From assembly GCF_019933235.1 (NCBI RefSeq), contig NZ_CP082945.1, forward strand, positions 2,108,001-2,172,000: a stretch of DNA of 64,000 nt. The letters are read 5' to 3'. How positions within the stretch are numbered: position 1 is the stretch's first letter; every line of letters starts with the position of its first letter. The notes below the pieces were generated by a model. It saw only the letters and a list, made by a program, of their open reading frames with translations, was not told the origin of the DNA and made no database searches. This document shows positions 29,128-37,195 of this stretch, in pieces. Source of the DNA: Streptomyces angustmyceticus (GTDB lineage: Bacteria; Actinomycetota; Actinomycetes; Streptomycetales; Streptomycetaceae). A program made the translations under genes and the position numbers.

Positions 29128-30123
29128 ATGGTCACAGCACTCTCCCGCACCGGCCGCCGGGCCTTCCAGGCGGCGCTCGCGGCCCTGGTCGTCCTCGGGC
29201 TGGCGCTGTGGTGGCTGCTGGCGATGAACGCCGACCCCACGCCCCGCGGCCGGCTGACCCTGGCGACGGGCGTGCCGACCGGGGTGTACGCACGCTACGG
29301 GGAGCTGCTCAAGCAGGATCTGGCCCACGACCTGCCGGATGTCGATCTGCGGCTGGCCCGCAGCGAGGGCTCCATCGACAACATGCGGCAACTGGTCTCC
29401 GGGCGCGCCCAGTTCGCCATCGCGACGGCGGACGCGGTCGCCACGTACCAGATCAGGGGCGAGGCCGGCGCGGACCGGCTGCGGGCCTGCGCGCGGCTGT
29501 ACGACGACTACGTCCAGCTGGTGGTGCCGAAGAAGTCCGCGGTGCGCTCGACGAAGGACCTGCGGGGGCTGCGGGTGGGCGTGGGAACCGACGACTCCGG
29601 GGTCCAGCTGATCACCCGGCGGCTGCTGGAGGCGGCCGGGCTGGACTTCAACGAGGACATCGAGCCGGTGCGGGTCGGAATCGACCGGATGCCGAAGCTC
29701 CTGGAGCAGCACAAGCTGGACGCCTTCTTCTGGTCCGGCGGGCTGCCGACGATGGCCGTGCAGCGGCTGGCGCAGCGTTTCCCGGTACGGCTGGTCCAGC
29801 TCGGGGACCTGAGTCCGGCGCTGCACCGGCAGGGCGAGCGCACCCGCTACTACCGGGCGGCGGTGATGCCCGCCGACGCCTACCCCGCGGCCCAGGACGG
29901 GCAGGCGGTGAAGACGATCGCGGTGGCGAATCTGCTGGTCACGACGGACCGCGAGGACGCGGTGATGACCCAGGGCATCACCCGTACGGTCATCGACAGC
30001 CGGGACTGGATAGGGCGGCAGGTGCATGCCGCGCAGAAGGTGGATCTGCGGACGGCGGTGTTCACCGACCCGCTGGCGCTCCACGAGGGCGCCCGGCGGT
30101 ACTACCTGTCCCAGAAACCGTGA
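29128..30123 (+). CDS. TAXI family TRAP-type solute-binding protein
   Basis: A 331-residue exported binding protein. An N-terminal hydrophobic segment ([19 protein letters not shown], about 15-33) is either a signal anchor or a signal peptide without a lipobox Cys. The mature part starts with the family hallmark [21 protein letters not shown], then [21 protein letters not shown] and [21 protein letters not shown] proteins usually feed TRAP transporters for small carboxylates or amino acids such as glutamate, but no TRAP permease gene is adjacent. The start ATG follows CAGGAT. It is convergent with the cold-shock gene and about 600 bp from the end of gluK. Confidence 0.88.
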   Translation: MVTALSRTGRRAFQAALAALVVLGLALWWLLAMNADPTPRGRLTLATGVPTGVYARYGELLKQDLAHDLPDVDLRLARSEGSIDNMRQLVSGRAQFAIATADAVATYQIRGEAGADRLRACARLYDDYVQLVVPKKSAVRSTKDLRGLRVGVGTDDSGVQLITRRLLEAAGLDFNEDIEPVRVGIDRMPKLLEQHKLDAFFWSGGLPTMAVQRLAQRFPVRLVQLGDLSPALHRQGERTRYYRAAVMPADAYPAAQDGQAVKTIAVANLLVTTDREDAVMTQGITRTVIDSRDWIGRQVHAAQKVDLRTAVFTDPLALHEGARRYYLSQKP

Positions 30124-30235
30124 TCCGGGCCCACAGGACGTGATCCGGAGGCCATGATCCGGAGGCCGACGGTCCTCAGCCGGTGGTGCCGTCGAGGGGG
30201 CCCCGGACCTTCCCGGGCCGGGTCCGCGAACGGAC

Positions 30236-30270
30236 CGGGGCCCGCACCGGTCGGTCCGGTGCGGGCCCCG
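30236..30270. terminator. bidirectional terminator between TAXI gene and csp
   Basis: A perfect 15-bp stem (CGGGGCCCGCACCGG with its complement) around a 5-nt TCGGT loop in the convergent gap. Confidence 0.88.
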
Positions 30271-30289
30271 TTCACGGGACGCGGGAGCG

Positions 30290-30493
30290 TCAGGCGGCGA
30301 CGATGTTCTCCGCCTGCGGGCCCTTGGGGCCCTGGGTCACGTCGAAGGTGACCTTCTGGCCCTCGAGGAGCTCACGGAAGCCCTGCGCGGCGATGTTCGA
30401 GTAGTGGGCGAAGACATCGGGGCCGCCGCCGTCCTGCTCGATGAAGCCGAAGCCCTTTTCCGAGTTGAACCACTTGACGGTGCCGGAAGCCAT
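30290..30493 (-). CDS. cold-shock domain protein (CspA family)
   Basis: A single 67-residue cold-shock domain, [20 protein letters not shown]..., with RNP1 KGFGFI and RNP2-like VFAHYS. It binds single-stranded RNA and DNA and acts as an RNA chaperone. The ATG at 30493 has GAAGGAG 6 bases before it. A longer upstream frame exists but covers the 5' leader, which is normal for csp genes and probably regulatory. Confidence 0.95.
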   Translation of the reverse strand: MASGTVKWFNSEKGFGFIEQDGGGPDVFAHYSNIAAQGFRELLEGQKVTFDVTQGPKGPQAENIVAA

Positions 30494-30750
30494 GTTTTTC
30501 TCCTTCATGGGGCAAACCGGAGACCACACTGCGCGGCCTCCTTGTCGCCGAGATGATTGCCCCATACCGGAACAGGTCCGGAAAACAAGGAACGCCCGGG
30601 GCTTCAGCCTCCGGGCGCGCACAAAGTTCATCATGGGTACCACAACTGCAACACCGTTCACGGTAGCACAGGTGCCGGGAAGGCCCTGCAGACCGCGCTC
30701 CCTCCCCGCAGCCCGTGCCCGCGCCCGCGCGCTCCCGTGCCCGCCGCCCC
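30494..30750 (-). promoter_or_regulatory. csp leader and promoter region, with a hairpin
   Basis: This 257-bp gap should contain the csp promoter and 5' leader and the end of the gluRK transcript. A hairpin at 30593-30617 (CGCCCGG stem with an inner GGC/GCC) could terminate gluK transcription or shape the csp leader. A TTGCAG...TACCCAT pair on the reverse strand (about 30630-30660) is a possible promoter. Confidence 0.4.
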
Positions 30751-32163
30751 TCACGGCCCGGTGCGCGGCACGGTGACCGTGACCTTCAGCCCGTGCGGCG
30801 GGTGCGGGGCGTAGGCGATGGTGGCGCCGCCCGCGGTGAGCAGGGCGCGGGTGATCGACAGGCCGAGCCCGGAGCCGGACACGTTCTGGTGGCGGCCGCT
30901 GCGCCAGAAGCGGTCGCCGATCCGCGCGAGCTCGTCGTCGGTCAGGCCGGGACCGCGGTCGGCGACGGTGACATGGACGCGCTCGCCGTTCGGCGCGACC
31001 TCCACGGTGACCGGCCGGCCCTCCGGGGTGAACTTCAGGGCGTTGTCGACGACGGCGTCCAGCGCGCTGGACAACGCGATCGGGTCGGCCCAGCCGGTGA
31101 CGGCGCGCTGCCCCTCGTAGGTGAGGAGGACGCCCTTGTCGTCGGCCAGCGGGCGCCAGGAGTCGACGCGTTCGGCGGCCAGCGCCGCGACATCGGTGAG
31201 CTGGAGGTCGGCGGCGGTGTGCTCGGCGAGCGCGAGGTCGAGCAGGTCGTCCAGCACGCGGGCCAGCCGCTTGCCCTCGGTGCGGACCGACGCGATCTCC
31301 TCGTTGCCGTCGGGGAGTTCGAGGGCCAGCAGCTCGATGCGCAGCAGCAGCGCGGACAGCGGGTTGCGGAGCTGGTGGGAGGCGTCGGCGACGAAGGCGC
31401 GCTGCTGCTCCAGGACGTCCTCGACGTTGTCGGCCATCTCGTTGAACGAGCGGGCCAGCCTGCGCAGTTCGGGCGGGCCCGCGGTGGCCGCCACACGGGC
31501 GTTCATCCGGCCGGTGGCGATGTCGTGGCTGGCCGCGTCCAGGACCCGTACCGGCCGCAGCACCCAGCCGGTGAGGCGGAAGGCCGCGGCGACGGCGACG
31601 AGCATGGCCGCGCACTCCCCGGCCGCGATCAGCAGCCAGCTGCGCAGGACGCGGAAGCGCATCTGCGCGGTGGGCGAATCGGTCATGACGACGGCGACCA
31701 CGTCACCGTCGCGGATCACCGGGGAGGCGACCGGTATGCGGCCGGTGTCGTCCCAGGGCCAGATCTGGTGCGGGTCGTGGCTGCGCCGGCCGGCCAGCGC
31801 CTCGCGGAACGCCTGGGCCCCCTCGCCGTCCTGCGGTACCGGCATACCGGCCGGGGCGGCGGCCATCGGGGTGCGGTCGCGGTAGAAGACACCGGCACGT
31901 ATGCCGTAGAGGTCGTAGTAGCGCGCGAGTTCGGTACGGAGCGTGGCGCGCCGCTCGTCCTCCTCCGGCGTCTTGTCGGCCTCCGTGACCGGCCGGGCGG
32001 TGACGAACTGGGCGAGGGAGGCGAACCGGGCGGCGTCGTCGATCCGGTCGATGACCACCCGCTGCTGCTCCACACCGGCCGTGATGACGCCCAGCGGGAT
32101 GCCCAGCGCGAGCAGCACACCGGCCATCAGGACGATGAGCAGCGGCAGGAGTCGGGTGCGCAC
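30751..32163 (-). CDS. gluK: sensor histidine kinase GluK-like
   Basis: A 470-residue membrane sensor kinase. TM1 is at about 5-27, an extracellular domain spans about 28-175 ([31 protein letters not shown]), and TM2 is about 177-197. A HAMP segment ([21 protein letters not shown]) precedes the dimerisation domain with phospho-accepting His (about 261) in [12 protein letters not shown], then the ATPase with [20 protein letters not shown] and [13 protein letters not shown]. By position, next to gluR and divergent from gluABCD, it matches the GluR-GluK glutamate-sensing system described in S. coelicolor. The GTG start lies 16 bp after the gluR stop. Confidence 0.88.
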   Translation of the reverse strand: MRTRLLPLLIVLMAGVLLALGIPLGVITAGVEQQRVVIDRIDDAARFASLAQFVTARPVTEADKTPEEDERRATLRTELARYYDLYGIRAGVFYRDRTPMAAAPAGMPVPQDGEGAQAFREALAGRRSHDPHQIWPWDDTGRIPVASPVIRDGDVVAVVMTDSPTAQMRFRVLRSWLLIAAGECAAMLVAVAAAFRLTGWVLRPVRVLDAASHDIATGRMNARVAATAGPPELRRLARSFNEMADNVEDVLEQQRAFVADASHQLRNPLSALLLRIELLALELPDGNEEIASVRTEGKRLARVLDDLLDLALAEHTAADLQLTDVAALAAERVDSWRPLADDKGVLLTYEGQRAVTGWADPIALSSALDAVVDNALKFTPEGRPVTVEVAPNGERVHVTVADRGPGLTDDELARIGDRFWRSGRHQNVSGSGLGLSITRALLTAGGATIAYAPHPPHGLKVTVTVPRTGP

Positions 32164-32179
32164 GTGGTCGCGGCGGCCT

Positions 32180-32920
32180 TCAGGAGGCCGGGGTGGCGGG
32201 CAGTCGCGGCCCCGCGCCGGCGGCCGGGACGACCAGGCGGTAGCCGACGCCGCGGACCGTCTCGATCAGGGCGGGCATCCGCAGTTTGGCGCGGAGCGAG
32301 GCGATGTGGACCTCCAGGGTCCGGCCGGTGCCCTCCCAGCTCGTGCGCCACACCTCGCTGATGATCTGCTCCCGGCGGAAGACCACGCCGGGGCGCTGGG
32401 CGAGCAGCGCCAGCAGGTCGAACTCCTTGCGGGTGAGCGGGACCGCCGAGCCGTCCACGGACACCTGGCGGGTGGGGAGTTCGACGGTGACCGCGCCCAG
32501 CCGCAGCGCGTCGTCGGGGGCGCCCTCCTCGACGGGCTGCTCGGCGCCGCCGGGCGCGGTGCGCCGGCTCACCGCGTGGATGCGGGCCAGCAGCTCACCG
32601 GTGTCGTACGGCTTGACGACATAGTCGTCGGCGCCGAGGTTGAGGCCGTGGATGCGCGAGCGCACGTCGGAGCGCGCGGTGACCATGATGACGGGGGTCG
32701 CGCAGATCTTGCGGATCCGGCCGCAGACCTCGAAACCGTCCTGGTCGGGCAGCCCGAGGTCGAGCAGCACCACGGCGAAGGGCTCCGCGTGGTCGGGGAG
32801 CAGGGCCTTGAGTGCCTCCTCGCCGTTGCGTGCGTGCACGACGGACAGGCCGTGCTTGGCGAGCACCGCGGACAGCGCGGCGGCGACATGATCGTCGTCC
32901 TCGACGAGCAGCAGCCTCAT
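32180..32920 (-). CDS. gluR: response regulator GluR-like (OmpR/PhoB type)
   Basis: A 246-residue two-domain regulator. The receiver domain has the acidic pocket EDDD (7-10), phospho-acceptor Asp54 in VVLLDLGLPDQDG, and Thr/Lys in MVTARSD and DDYVVKPYD. The winged-helix output domain (about 150-235) ends RTLEVHIASLRAKL...IETVRGVGYRL. The ATG at 32920 is preceded by AGGAGG. Partner of the downstream kinase; in S. coelicolor the equivalent regulator controls the adjacent gluABCD genes. Its own promoter lies in the 275-bp spacer shared with gluA. Confidence 0.9.
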   Translation of the reverse strand: MRLLLVEDDDHVAAALSAVLAKHGLSVVHARNGEEALKALLPDHAEPFAVVLLDLGLPDQDGFEVCGRIRKICATPVIMVTARSDVRSRIHGLNLGADDYVVKPYDTGELLARIHAVSRRTAPGGAEQPVEEGAPDDALRLGAVTVELPTRQVSVDGSAVPLTRKEFDLLALLAQRPGVVFRREQIISEVWRTSWEGTGRTLEVHIASLRAKLRMPALIETVRGVGYRLVVPAAGAGPRLPATPAS

Positions 32921-33064
32921 CGGGCCTCCTTTCCGGGTGCGTGTGTACAGGCCACAGGGCATCTACGGTGATGCGGGGCATGCGCGTCAAGAGCAGGCCA
33001 CCTCCCGGCCGCCATCCGTTATCCAGCCGGTACGCCCGCCGCGGCAGACTGCCGTCGCCCTCCG

Positions 33065-33091
33065 CGGACACCGCTCGACGCAGAGTGTCCG
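33065..33091. promoter_or_regulatory. inverted repeat in the gluR-gluA spacer, candidate operator
   Basis: CGGACAC-N13-GTGTCCG is a perfect 7-bp inverted repeat with half-site centres 20 bp apart, two helical turns. It sits between the divergent gluR and gluA starts. Its position suggests an operator, perhaps for GluR, but no GluR consensus is applied here. Confidence 0.4.
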
Positions 33092-33195
33092 TCTGCGGCC
33101 GGATCGTTATCCTCAAGTTCCCCTCAGAACTGATGACGCTGCTCCGAGGGCGTTACTAGGGTCCTCCCAACCGAGGAGGACGGAGCTACACGCCG

Positions 33196-33981
33196 ATGAG
33201 CGAAGTATCGGTGACCAAGAACGCCGAGGGTCCCGCGGCGGCCGGGGACCGGCTGGTCGTGCTGGACAACGTGAACAAGCACTTCGGCGCGCTGCACGTG
33301 CTCCAGGACATCGACCTGACGATCCACCGCGGCGAAGTCGTCGTCGTGATCGGGCCTTCGGGCTCCGGCAAGTCGACGCTCTGCCGCACGATCAACCGCC
33401 TGGAGACCATAGACACCGGCAGCATCACCATCGACGGGAAGCCGTTGCCGCAGGAGGGACGGGAGCTGGCCCGGCTGCGCGCCGACGTGGGCATGGTCTT
33501 CCAGTCGTTCAACCTGTTCGCGCACAAGACGGTGCTCGAGAACGTGATGCTGGGGCAGACCAAGGTCCGCAAGACGGACAAGGCCGCCGCCACGGAGAAG
33601 GCCCGCGCGCTGCTCGACCGGGTCGGCGTCGGCACCCAGGCGGACAAGTACCCCGCACAGCTCTCCGGTGGTCAGCAGCAGCGGGTGGCGATCGCCCGTG
33701 CGCTGGCGATGGACCCGAAGGTGATGCTGTTCGACGAGCCGACGTCGGCGCTGGACCCGGAAATGATCAACGAGGTGCTGGACGTGATGCAGCAGCTCGC
33801 CCGGGACGGCATGACGATGATCGTGGTCACCCATGAGATGGGGTTCGCGCGCTCCGCGGCGAACCGGGTCGTCTTCATGGCGGACGGCCGCATCGTCGAA
33901 GAGGCCGAGCCGAACCAGTTCTTCAACAACCCGCGCAGCGACCGCGCCAAGGACTTCCTGTCGAAGATCCTCCATCACTGA
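33196..33981 (+). CDS. gluA: glutamate ABC transporter ATP-binding protein
   Basis: The ATPase of the polar-amino-acid type ABC importer GluABCD (261 residues). Walker [10 protein letters not shown] starts at residue 53. Then come the Q-loop in [19 protein letters not shown], the signature LSGGQQQR, Walker [13 protein letters not shown] and the switch His in VVTHEMGF. The ATG is preceded by GAGGAGGACGGAG. First gene of the operon, divergent from gluR. Confidence 0.95.
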   Translation: MSEVSVTKNAEGPAAAGDRLVVLDNVNKHFGALHVLQDIDLTIHRGEVVVVIGPSGSGKSTLCRTINRLETIDTGSITIDGKPLPQEGRELARLRADVGMVFQSFNLFAHKTVLENVMLGQTKVRKTDKAAATEKARALLDRVGVGTQADKYPAQLSGGQQQRVAIARALAMDPKVMLFDEPTSALDPEMINEVLDVMQQLARDGMTMIVVTHEMGFARSAANRVVFMADGRIVEEAEPNQFFNNPRSDRAKDFLSKILHH

Positions 33982-34037
33982 GGCCGTAGTCGGGCCACCA
34001 TCATTTCCCACTTTTGTTGAACCAAAGGATGTTCACC

Positions 34038-34946
34038 ATGAGGATGCGTAAGACGGCTGCGGCCGGTGCGGTGGTGCTCGCGCTCGCGGCCACGGCGACG
34101 GCGTGCGGCGGCGAGAAGGGCACGGCGGGCGACAAGCCGGCCGGCGGCGAGGTCTTCAGCGGTACCTACAAGGTCTCGACCCCGAAGATCGACTCGCCGG
34201 TGCTGAAGAAGGCGCAGAAGGCGAAGAAGATCGTCGTCGGCGTCAAGGCGGACCAGCCGTTCCTCGGCTTCAAGGACCCGGCCACCGGCAAGTACTCCGG
34301 CTTCGACATCGAGATCGCCAAGATGGTCGCGGCCGACCTGGGCTTCTCCACGAAGCAGATCAGCTTCCAGACCGTCGACTCCAACGTCCGCGAGACCACC
34401 ATCTCGCACGGCCAGGTCGACTACTACGTCGGTACTTACACGATCAACGACGAGCGCAAGAAGCAGGTCGGCTTCGCGGGCCCGTACTACACGGCCGGCG
34501 CGGACCTCCTCGTGCGCAAGGACGAGAAGGGCATCACCGGCCCGGACTCGCTCAAGGGCAAGAAGGTCTGCTCCATCGTCGGCTCGACTCCTCTCCAGGA
34601 GATCAAGAAGCCGAAGTACGGCGCCAAGACCAACGAGATGTCGAAGTACTCGGACTGCGTGAAGTCCCTGCTCGACGGCCAGGTCGACGCGGTCACCACC
34701 GACGACGCGATCCTCAAGGGCTACGCCGCCCAGCGCCCGGAGAAGCTCCGGGTCGTCGGCAAGCCCTTCACCAAGGAGCCCTACGGCGTCGGCATGGACA
34801 AGGACGACAAGGCGCTGCGTGACGCGATCACCACCGCCCTGGAGAAGCACATCAAGAACGGCGACTACGAGAAGGCGTACGAAGGCACGCTCGGCAAGTC
34901 GGGCTCGAAGTACGTCGCCCCGCAGACGCCGCTGCCGCGCTACTGA
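34038..34946 (+). CDS. gluB: glutamate ABC transporter substrate-binding lipoprotein
   Basis: A periplasmic-type binding protein (family 3) of 302 residues, exported by a lipoprotein signal with lipobox ATATAC (Cys about 23). The mature protein begins with the KKIVVGVKADQPFLGFKDPATGKYSGFDIEIAKMVAADL pattern of amino acid binders and continues SNVRETTISHGQVDYYVGTYTINDERKKQV, typical of Glu/Asp-binding members. The ATG at 34038 is preceded by AAAGGA at 8 bases; an in-frame TTG-region start at 34014 is less likely. It is followed by a hairpin before gluC. Confidence 0.95.
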   Translation: MRMRKTAAAGAVVLALAATATACGGEKGTAGDKPAGGEVFSGTYKVSTPKIDSPVLKKAQKAKKIVVGVKADQPFLGFKDPATGKYSGFDIEIAKMVAADLGFSTKQISFQTVDSNVRETTISHGQVDYYVGTYTINDERKKQVGFAGPYYTAGADLLVRKDEKGITGPDSLKGKKVCSIVGSTPLQEIKKPKYGAKTNEMSKYSDCVKSLLDGQVDAVTTDDAILKGYAAQRPEKLRVVGKPFTKEPYGVGMDKDDKALRDAITTALEKHIKNGDYEKAYEGTLGKSGSKYVAPQTPLPRY

Positions 34947-34972
34947 GGCGCCGGCAGTCCCATGACCGCGCC

Positions 34973-35007
34973 GCCCCGCACGCCCGCCGTGGCCGGGTGT
35001 GCGGGGC
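34973..35007 (+). terminator. intercistronic hairpin between gluB and gluC
   Basis: GCCCCGCAC pairs with GTGCGGGGC across an inner region that can itself pair (GCCCG/CGGGT). It sits in the 127-bp gap after gluB. Such structures commonly stabilise or partly terminate the message so that the binding protein is made in excess over the permease. Confidence 0.5.
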
Positions 35008-35073
35008 GCGCTGTCTTCCCCCGCCCCGCGTCCCTCTTCCCGCCGTCGACCTGACCGCAACCGCGGAGACCCC

Positions 35074-35721
35074 ATGAACGTACTCCTCGATCATCTGCCC
35101 GAGTTCCGTGACGGGTTCCTCGGAACCCTGGCGATCACTGGGGCCAGTGCGCTGCTGGCCTTGGTGCTCGGCGTACTCATAGCCAGCTTCCGGGTCTCTC
35201 CGATACCGCCGCTGCGGGCCTTCGGGGCGGCCTGGGTGACGCTGCTGCGCAACACGCCGCTGACCCTGCTCTTCCTCGTCGCGGTGTTCGTCGTGCCGCA
35301 GGTCCTGGTGCCGGGGGCGAGCCCGTTCGTACTGGCCACGCTGGCACTCGGCTTCTACACCTCGGCGTTCGTGTGCGAGGCGGTGCGCTCCGGCATCAAC
35401 ACCGTGCCGCTGGGGCAGGCCGAGGCCGCCCGCTCGATCGGCATGACCTTCTCGCAGACGCTGCGCCTGATCGTGCTCCCGCAGGCCACCCGCACCGTCC
35501 TGTCGCCGCTGGGCAGCATCTTCATCGCCATGACGAAGAACTCCGCGATCGCGGGCGCCTTCAGCGTCGGCGAGATGTTCGGCGTCGCCAAGCTCCTCAG
35601 CGACGAGGGCTACGCCATCGCCTGGATCTTCCTGTGGGTCGCCCTCGCCTACCTCGTCATCACCTTCTCCATCAGCGGCCTGTTCCGGCTGCTGGAGCGC
35701 CGGCTGGGAGTGGGCCGATGA
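35074..35721 (+). CDS. gluC: glutamate ABC transporter permease
   Basis: A 215-residue inner-membrane permease of the His/Glu/Gln family with five predicted helices. The conserved start of the permease fold is FRDGFLGTLAITGASALLALVLG; the ATPase-docking EAA loop reads GQAEAARSIGMTFSQTLRLIVLPQA. The ATG at 35074 follows GGAG; the open frame upstream to 34999 lies over the intercistronic hairpin and is not coding. Confidence 0.95.
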   Translation: MNVLLDHLPEFRDGFLGTLAITGASALLALVLGVLIASFRVSPIPPLRAFGAAWVTLLRNTPLTLLFLVAVFVVPQVLVPGASPFVLATLALGFYTSAFVCEAVRSGINTVPLGQAEAARSIGMTFSQTLRLIVLPQATRTVLSPLGSIFIAMTKNSAIAGAFSVGEMFGVAKLLSDEGYAIAWIFLWVALAYLVITFSISGLFRLLERRLGVGR

Positions 35722-35794
35722 CCGGGCACGGCAGGCGGAACGGCATGACGAGGGCGCCACGCACCGGCGGGGCGGAACGAAGTGAGGTAAAGGC

Positions 35795-36730
35795 ATGAGC
35801 GGGGCCAGCGTTCTCTACGACGTACCGGGGCCGAGGGCCAAGGTGCGCAACCGCGTCTACATGGTCTTCGGTTCCGTCGCGCTGGTGGCGTTGCTCGCCT
35901 TCGTCGTGCTGCGACTGGACGCCAAGGGCCAGTTCGACGCCGCGAAGTGGGACATCTTCAACTACGCGGGGGTGCGCACCAGCATCCGCGACGGTGTGCT
36001 CGCCACCTTGCAGGTCTTCGCGATCGCGGCGGTGCTGTCGCTGGTGCTGGGCGTGGTGCTCGCGGTGGCCCGCCTCTCCGAGCACAAGCCGGTCCGCTGG
36101 GTGGCCACCGGCTTCATCGAGTTCTTCCGCGCCGTCCCCCTGCTGATCACCGTCTACGCGCTGTGGGTGATCATCCTCAGCAACCGGGAGGACCTCGGCT
36201 TCTCCGGCAACCAGGCGCAGTTCTGGGCGCTGGTCCTCGGGCTGACGGTCTACAACGGCTCGGTGCAGGCCGAGGTGCTGCGGGCCGGCGTCAACTCCGT
36301 GCCCAAGGGCCAGAGCGAGGCCGCCTACGCACTGGGCATGAGCAAGACACAGGTCATGTCGACGGTGCTGATCCCGCAGGCCGTCCGCTCGATGCTGCCG
36401 ACGATCATCAGCCAGCTCGTGGTGACCCTGAAGGACACCTCCCTCGGCTACATCATCCTGTACGAGGAGCTGCTCTACAACGCCCGTTCGATCAGCACCA
36501 ACATCATCGTCGACGGTGACGACACCTACGTCCCGGTGCTCATCGTCACCGGCAGCATCTACGTCGCGATGTGCCTGGCCCTGTCCGCCCTCGCCAACTG
36601 GATCGAGCGGCGCGGCCGCCGGGCCAAGACCGGCATCGGCGTCTCCGCCGCCGCCGAGCCGGTGACCGCCTCCGACGCCCTGGAGGTCGGCGACGCCGTC
36701 CCCACCGCACCGGGGCAGAAGGAGAACTGA
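35795..36730 (+). CDS. gluD: glutamate ABC transporter permease
   Basis: The second permease (311 residues), forming the channel with GluC. It has an extra N-terminal helix (about 22-42), the family segment RTSIRDGVLATLQVFAIAAVLSLVLG, and an EAA loop GQSEAAYALGMSKTQVMSTVLIPQAVRSMLP. A polar C-terminal tail of about 40 residues is rich in Ala, Glu and Pro. GAGGTAAAGG precedes the ATG. Last gene of the operon. Confidence 0.95.
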   Translation: MSGASVLYDVPGPRAKVRNRVYMVFGSVALVALLAFVVLRLDAKGQFDAAKWDIFNYAGVRTSIRDGVLATLQVFAIAAVLSLVLGVVLAVARLSEHKPVRWVATGFIEFFRAVPLLITVYALWVIILSNREDLGFSGNQAQFWALVLGLTVYNGSVQAEVLRAGVNSVPKGQSEAAYALGMSKTQVMSTVLIPQAVRSMLPTIISQLVVTLKDTSLGYIILYEELLYNARSISTNIIVDGDDTYVPVLIVTGSIYVAMCLALSALANWIERRGRRAKTGIGVSAAAEPVTASDALEVGDAVPTAPGQKEN

Positions 36731-36848
36731 CGGGGCGGGGCGGTCGGAACCCTTCGCAGTGGACGGCGGCGGTGCCTCGTGGTGCCGCCGCCGTTCGGCG
36801 TTGGGGGCTTGCGCGTCGGGCGCCTGGTGTTGGGCTCTTGGCACATGC

Positions 36849-36915
36849 GGGGGGCTTGCGGGGGGGGGCTTGTCGGCTGAGGGTTGCCGGGGGGCGTCCG
36901 GGGCGTGCCGCGGGG
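36849..36915 (+). repeat. G-run cluster downstream of gluD
   Basis: Five runs of four or more G (6, 9, 6, 4 and 4) on the + strand at about 36849-36854, 36860-36868, 36889-36894, 36900-36903 and 36912-36915. The spacing allows intramolecular G-quadruplex formation in DNA or in the read-through RNA of gluD. Confidence 0.6.
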
Positions 36916-37050
36916 TGGCCGGCGTTTGCGGGGGAAGGTGACCGCGGCCCAGGACACGACGGTGAACGCGCAGGCCCGAGCGCCTGTCCCCGTGCCCCCG
37001 CGCACGCCTGACGGCGCGGCAGCCGTTCCGTGGCCGGGAGGAGACTGTCC

Positions 37051-37080
37051 GGAGGCGGTGGCATGGTTGCCACCGCCTCC
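37051..37080. terminator. strong hairpin upstream of the monooxygenase gene
   Basis: A perfect 13-bp stem (GGAGGCGGTGGCA with its complement) around a TGGT loop, 320 bp after gluD and 115 bp before the next gene. It is the best candidate for the end of the glu operon transcript. A TTGACG immediately after it (37086-37091) may be the -35 of the following gene. Confidence 0.6.
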
Positions 37081-37195
37081 GTCACTTGACGCGAGCGGCC
37101 GCAGTGGGTTGCATACGCTGTGTGATCACGCACCGGGCTCCAACTGCCAGTTTCCGCCTGTCCCGTACGCACCAGCGGCCCGGGGGAGCTGCGCC

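Larger units (their letters stand above)
36731..37195. other. spacer between gluD and the flavin monooxygenase gene
   Basis: 465 bp holding the G-run cluster, the 13-bp hairpin and a possible promoter. The frame of the following gene is open through much of it, but the upstream translation is Gly/Pro/Arg-rich and lacks motifs, so it is treated as non-coding. Confidence 0.5.
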
